Assembly: GCA_945873715.1 (NCBI GenBank)
Contig: CAMCFL010000076.1
Coordinates: 1 to 9,655, forward strand
Direction of reading: 5' to 3'
Length of the DNA: 9,655 nucleotides
Origin: Akkermansia muciniphila
Lineage (GTDB): Bacteria; Verrucomicrobiota; Verrucomicrobiia; Limisphaerales; UBA9464
Below, in pieces: positions 5,818-9,655 of the stretch (positions within the stretch are counted from its first letter, which is position 1; every line of letters begins with the position of its first letter). Made by a program: the position numbers and the translations under genes. The notes under the pieces were generated by a model that was not told where the DNA came from, made no database searches, and saw only the letters and a list, made by a program, of their open reading frames with translations.

Positions 5818-8800
5818 ATGCCCTCCCACACTTCCGGCGTCCGAGACAACCACACTCGAGGCACGGTCGCCGACTTCCTGCGCGCGAAGACGCAAAGCGG
5901 CTCCAGACTCTCCATCGTCTCCGCCTACTTCACGATTTACGCCTACGACGCGCTCAAGGAGGAACTCGAACGGATCGGGCACCTCGACTTCCTCTTCGGC
6001 GAGCCGTCCTTCGTGAACCGGCTCGACCCAGGGAAGAGTGAGAAGAAAGCCTTCATCATCGACGCCGCGGGATTGGAGCTGGCCAACAGGCTCCAGCAGA
6101 AACGCGTCGCCAAGGAGTGCGCCGATTGGATCGAGCGGAAGGTGGACATCAAGACCATCCAGCAATCGAATCTGCTCCACGGGAAGATGTATCACGTCGC
6201 CACTGCTGGCGTGGAGGATGCGATTCTCGGCAGCTCCAACTTCACCGTGCGGGGTCTCGGCCTAGGCGAGGCGGGCAATAACATCGAGCTCAACCTGGTT
6301 GTGGACAGCAACCGCGATCGGCAGGAGCTCAAGCAGTGGTTCGACGAGCTTTGGAACAACGAGGCGCTCGTCCAGGACGTGAAGCGGGAGGTGCTCGACT
6401 ACTTGAAGCAGCTCTACGAGAACCACACTCCGGAGTTCATCTACTACAAGACGCTCTTCCACATCTTCGAGAAATTCCTCGGAGACGCGGGCAAGACCGA
6501 CGCGGACCTGGGCAAGACCAGCCTCTTCGAGACCGGAATCTGGAAAGCCCTGTTCGAGTTCCAGAAGGACGGGGCGAAGGGGGCCATCAACAAGATCCTC
6601 CGTCACAACGGCTGCATCATCGCGGACAGCGTCGGCCTGGGGAAAACCTACGAGGCGCTCGCGGTCATGAAGTTCTTCGAGCTGAAGAACGAGCGCGTTC
6701 TCGTTCTGTGCCCGAAGAAGCTCCGAGACAACTGGACCGTCTACAAAGCCAACAGCCTTCTCAATCCCTTCGTCGCCGACCGCTTCCGCTTTGATGTGGT
6801 TTCCCACACGGATCTCAGCCGCGAGACCGGCTACTCCGGCGACATCAACCTCGCGACGCTGAACTGGGGGAACTACGACCTGATCGTCATCGACGAGTCC
6901 CACAACTTCCGGAACAACACGCCCGGGAAAAAGGACGAGGAAGGCAACGTCATCCGTAAGAGCCGCTACCAGCGCCTCATGGACGACATCATCAAGGCGG
7001 GCGTCCGCACCAAGGTCCTCCTTCTCTCCGCCACCCCGGTCAACAATGACCTCAAGGATCTCCGTAACCAGCTCTACTTCCTCACCGAGAATCGCGATGA
7101 CGCCTTCGCCGAATCCATCGGGGTTGCCAGTCTCAAGGAAACCCTCACCACGGCCCAAAAGGTCTTCTCCCACTGGGCCCGGAGGCAGACCCACGAGCGC
7201 AGGACCGGCGAACTGCTGGAAAAGCTGAGCACTGCCTTCTTCAAGCTGCTCGACGAACTCACCATCGCCCGCTCGCGAAAGCACATTCAGAAATACTACA
7301 AGGCCTCCATCGCGCAGCTCGGAGGCTTCCCGAGACGCGAGAAGCCGGTTTCCATCTATCCCGAGATTGATCTGCGTGGACGCTTCCTTTCCTACGACAA
7401 GCTCAACGACGAGATCGCCGCCTATAAACTCTCACTGTTCAATCCGTCGAAGTACGTCAAAGACGAGTTCAAGCCGCTCTATCAGACTGCCACCCGCGAC
7501 CCGTTCACCCAGGCCGACCGCGAAAAGTTCCTCATCGGCATGATGAAGGTGAACTTCCTCAAGCGGCTCGAGAGCTCCGTGAAATCCTTTGAAATCACGA
7601 TGGAGCGTACCATTGCCAGAATCGAAAGTCTGGAATGCAAGATTAAGAACTTCCAGACGACGCCCAAGCAGAACCCTGAGTCCGACGAATTGGAACTCGA
7701 CCTGGATAACCCCGGCCAGGACGAGGACCTTGAGGAAGCGATGCTGGTCGGCAGCAAGTTCAAATACAGACTTGAGCACCTGGAATTGGACCACGGAAAG
7801 AACTGGCTCAAGGATCTCAAGAAGGACAAGGACCAGCTCAACATTCTGTTCAACGCCGCGCAGAATGTCACTCCACAGACCGATGCGAAGCTCGCGGAAC
7901 TGAAGAAGCTGATCGCCCACAAGATCTCCAATCCGACGACGAACAAGCTGGGTGAGCCCAATCGAAAGGTCCTGGTCTTCACCGCCTTCGCGGACACTGC
8001 CACCTACCTCTATGAATCACTCCTGGAGTGGGGAACAACGCAACTCGGCATCCAGATGGCCCTCGTCTGCGGCGGCGGCAATACGCGCACCACCTTTGGC
8101 GATCCCGCCTACGACCAGATCCTTACCAACTTCTCCCCACGGTCCAAACATCGAGCCAAGATTGCCTCCCTGCCGCAGCGGGGCGAAATTGACCTCCTCA
8201 TCGCCACTGACTGCATCAGCGAAGGCCAGAACCTTCAGGACTGCGATACCCTCATCAACTACGACATCCATTGGAACCCGGTCCGCATCATCCAGCGCTT
8301 TGGCCGGATTGACCGGATCGGCAGCGTCAACCCGGCGGTGTATCTGGTAAACTTCTGGCCTACCGATGACCTCAACCGCTACATCAATCTGAAGAACAGG
8401 GTCGAGGCCCGGATGGCCCTGGTGGACCTGTCTGCAACCTTTGAGGACAACGTGCTCAAGAATGAGGAGATTGAAGACCTCATCTCCGACGACCTCCGCT
8501 ACCGCGACAAGCAGCTCCTCCGGCTCAAGGATGAGGTTCTCGACCTCGAGGACCTCGGCGACAGTGTTTCCCTCTCCGAGTTCACCCTCGATGACTTCCG
8601 GCTCGAACTGCTGAAGTACATTGAGGCCAACAAGGCAGCGCTCGAAGCCGCCCCGTTCGGTCTCTACACCTGCGTCCCGCCCCACCCGGACTACAGGGCG
8701 ATTGGCCCGGGCGTCGTCTTCTGCTTCCGGCTGGAAGCGCAGCGCGGCGGTGATCCTGTTGCCAAGCCAGTGCCAAGCGAGTCCATCAATCCGCTCCACC

Positions 8801-9147
8801 CCTACTTCCTCGTCTACATCCTCAATGATGGCAACGTCCGCTTCGGCTTCGCCCATCCGAAGCAGATTCTCGACATCTACCGCATCCTTTGTGCCGGCAA
8901 AGCGGAAGCCTACGGCCAGCTTTGCAATCTTTTCGACCAGGAGACCAAGCACGGCAGCGACATGAAGGTATACGACCAGCTGATGCAAAAGGCCGTGGGC
9001 TCCCTCGCTAGCACCTTCCGCAAACGCGCTGCCTCCGGCCTCCAGTCCGGTCGCGGCTTCGTCCTCCCGAATGCCCAGGAACAGGTCCATGAAAAGACCG
9101 ACCTCGAACTGGTCACCTGGCTGGTCATCAAAGCCACCAACGCATGA
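5818..9147 (+). CDS. PLD-like nuclease domain fused to SNF2 helicase
   Basis: A 1109-residue protein. Residues about 15-165 form a phospholipase-D-like domain (LSIVSAYFTIYAYDALKEEL at 31-50; H121-G-K123 and GSSNFT at 138-143), as in HKD-family putative nucleases fused to Snf2-like helicases. A full SNF2/SF2 motor follows: Walker A SVGLGKT (271-277), DESH box (359-362) within DLIVIDESHNF, motif III LLSATPVNND (402-411), KVLVFTAF (717-724), LLIATDCISEGQNLQ (793-807), and motif VI QRFGRIDRIG (826-835). An insertion of about 200 residues between the two motor lobes is charged and helix-prone, with an acidic stretch near 622-640. The C-terminal 270 residues are unassigned. These proteins are expected to translocate on duplex DNA and occur in restriction or defence loci; the substrate here is unknown. 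ATG 5818 is chosen because conserved sequence begins near residue 12; TTG 5761 is in frame, and neither has a good Shine-Dalgarno. The stop overlaps the next start (ATGA). Confidence 0.93.
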   Translation: MPSHTSGVRDNHTRGTVADFLRAKTQSGSRLSIVSAYFTIYAYDALKEELERIGHLDFLFGEPSFVNRLDPGKSEKKAFIIDAAGLELANRLQQKRVAKECADWIERKVDIKTIQQSNLLHGKMYHVATAGVEDAILGSSNFTVRGLGLGEAGNNIELNLVVDSNRDRQELKQWFDELWNNEALVQDVKREVLDYLKQLYENHTPEFIYYKTLFHIFEKFLGDAGKTDADLGKTSLFETGIWKALFEFQKDGAKGAINKILRHNGCIIADSVGLGKTYEALAVMKFFELKNERVLVLCPKKLRDNWTVYKANSLLNPFVADRFRFDVVSHTDLSRETGYSGDINLATLNWGNYDLIVIDESHNFRNNTPGKKDEEGNVIRKSRYQRLMDDIIKAGVRTKVLLLSATPVNNDLKDLRNQLYFLTENRDDAFAESIGVASLKETLTTAQKVFSHWARRQTHERRTGELLEKLSTAFFKLLDELTIARSRKHIQKYYKASIAQLGGFPRREKPVSIYPEIDLRGRFLSYDKLNDEIAAYKLSLFNPSKYVKDEFKPLYQTATRDPFTQADREKFLIGMMKVNFLKRLESSVKSFEITMERTIARIESLECKIKNFQTTPKQNPESDELELDLDNPGQDEDLEEAMLVGSKFKYRLEHLELDHGKNWLKDLKKDKDQLNILFNAAQNVTPQTDAKLAELKKLIAHKISNPTTNKLGEPNRKVLVFTAFADTATYLYESLLEWGTTQLGIQMALVCGGGNTRTTFGDPAYDQILTNFSPRSKHRAKIASLPQRGEIDLLIATDCISEGQNLQDCDTLINYDIHWNPVRIIQRFGRIDRIGSVNPAVYLVNFWPTDDLNRYINLKNRVEARMALVDLSATFEDNVLKNEEIEDLISDDLRYRDKQLLRLKDEVLDLEDLGDSVSLSEFTLDDFRLELLKYIEANKAALEAAPFGLYTCVPPHPDYRAIGPGVVFCFRLEAQRGGDPVAKPVPSESINPLHPYFLVYILNDGNVRFGFAHPKQILDIYRILCAGKAEAYGQLCNLFDQETKHGSDMKVYDQLMQKAVGSLASTFRKRAASGLQSGRGFVLPNAQEQVHEKTDLELVTWLVIKATNA

Positions 9148-9521
9148 GCGAGAACCAGCATCTTGAGTGGAAGGAGTCCTGGAGGGATGAGTTCATCGCT
9201 GTCATCTGCGGCTTTGCCAATGCTGAGGGAGGCTCGCTCCACCTTGGGCGCAACGACAAGGGCGTGATCGTTGGCCTATCTCATTCCGCGAAGCTCCTCG
9301 AAGACCTCCCAAACAAAGTCCGCGATGTCCTTGGCATTCTCGTCGCGGTGAATGTGCATGAGGAGAACGGCCGACCTTGGCTGGAGATCGTCGTGGATGC
9401 CTACCCCAACCCCATCAGCTATCGGGGCCACTACTACCAGCGCAGCGGCAGCACCAATCAGGAGCTGAAAGGCACCGTGCTCGACCGATTCCTCCTCCGC
9501 AGGCAGGCCCGCCGTTTCTGA
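9144..9521 (+). CDS. AlbA_2 (Schlafen-type) protein, probably truncated
   Basis: A 125-residue protein that is essentially one AlbA_2 domain. It shows the domain's typical pattern: LEWKESWRDEFIAVICGFANAEGG (residues 7-30), then LHLGRNDKGVIVGL, LPNKVRDVLGILV, and SYRGHYYQRSGSTNQELKG near the end. AlbA_2 domains bind nucleic acid and are found in putative transcriptional regulators, RecG-related proteins and defence proteins. Longer relatives continue past LDRFLLRRQ with further domains and are usually several hundred residues. Here the frame stops at TGA 9519-9521, just after RRQARRF. The neighbouring frames do not resume a family-like sequence, so I read it as a 3'-truncated gene rather than a simple frameshift. 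A stable short form cannot be excluded. It starts at ATG 9144 inside the helicase stop, so it is translationally coupled and very likely works with the helicase. Confidence 0.82.
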   Translation: MSENQHLEWKESWRDEFIAVICGFANAEGGSLHLGRNDKGVIVGLSHSAKLLEDLPNKVRDVLGILVAVNVHEENGRPWLEIVVDAYPNPISYRGHYYQRSGSTNQELKGTVLDRFLLRRQARRF

Positions 9522-9536
9522 GTCCGTGACCTCAGA
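9517..9536 (+). repeat. Small hairpin at the AlbA_2 stop codon
   Basis: TCTGAG (9517-9522) and CTCAGA (9531-9536) form a perfect 6-bp inverted repeat with an 8-nt loop. The left arm includes the stop codon. It may mark the edge of the non-homologous segment that ends the gene, or be chance. Confidence 0.3.
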
Positions 9537-9562
9537 GGAGAGGACCAATACACTGCAAGGCG

Positions 9563-9621
9563 TCGGGGGAGGGAATGGTGTAGGGAGCCCGTAGGGCGAC
9601 CGGAACCATTCCCTCCCCCGA
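9563..9621. repeat. Perfect 17-bp inverted repeat, nested hairpin
   Basis: The left arm TCGGGGGAGGGAATGGT (9563-9579) is the exact reverse complement of the right arm (9605-9621), separated by 25 nt. The loop holds a second perfect hairpin, GCCC-GTA-GGGC (9587-9597). The stem is long and rich in G and C, and no T-run follows on either strand, so an intrinsic terminator is unlikely. It resembles a dispersed palindromic repeat (REP- or MITE-like). Only one copy is in the window, so a repeat family cannot be shown. No flanking target duplication is obvious. It lies 41 nt after the truncated AlbA_2 gene. Confidence 0.75.
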
Positions 9622-9655
9622 GGGCGGTCGCAGACAGAAGCAATGCCATGACCCA

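Noticed and set aside
6262..7284. A 340-codon antisense open frame within the helicase gene
   Set aside because: Val-, Leu- and Glu-rich low-complexity translation opposite clear SNF2 motifs; a coding shadow.
8017..9090. A 357-codon antisense open frame at the helicase 3' end
   Set aside because: Same reason: no domain and full overlap with the real gene.
9563..9621. Intrinsic terminator after the AlbA_2 gene
   Set aside because: The stem is strong but the loop is 25 nt and no T-run follows on either strand.

Overview
The window is high-GC bacterial chromosome with no rRNA, tRNA or CRISPR array. The gene style suggests Verrucomicrobiota, or possibly Planctomycetota: a secreted PQQ-type propeller protein with a WPNWRG motif after its signal peptide, tandem feoA genes before feoB, and a VapB-type antitoxin. 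This placement is inferred from protein style and was not tested against a database.

Left part (1-3722), core metal and oxidative-stress physiology. A Mn-type superoxide dismutase gene lies on the minus strand (51-677). A divergent regulatory gap of about 200 bp (678-879) separates it from a plus-strand iron operon of two FeoA-domain genes and feoB. The first FeoA protein is unusual: it has a cysteine-rich N-terminus plus a CxxC inside the domain. The second is a conventional FeoA and is translationally coupled to feoB by an ATGA overlap. No feoC is present. Ferrous iron import next to a superoxide dismutase is a sensible pairing, but shared regulation is not shown.

Middle part (3723-5602). 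A secreted PQQ-like beta-propeller protein (3784-5097) is followed after 30 nt by a VapB-type antitoxin (5128-5400). The 20-nt overlapping vapC toxin frame is dead. It has a TAA where the family has Tyr, and it ends after about 73 codons without the C-terminal half of the PIN domain. The antitoxin therefore appears orphaned.

Right part (5603-9655), accessory or defence-like. After about 215 nt with no recognisable gene comes a 1109-residue protein with an N-terminal phospholipase-D-like (HKD) domain fused to a complete SNF2-family helicase. It is coupled by an ATGA overlap to a short AlbA_2 (Schlafen-type) protein. The AlbA_2 protein stops just after its domain, where longer homologues continue. 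Immediately downstream is a perfect 17-bp inverted repeat with a second hairpin nested in its loop (9563-9621). The likeliest reading is the proximal end of a defence operon whose distal part was lost, was displaced by the palindromic element, or lies beyond the window. The helicase and AlbA_2 pair is the most interesting system here, followed by the Cys-rich FeoA and the decayed vapBC.
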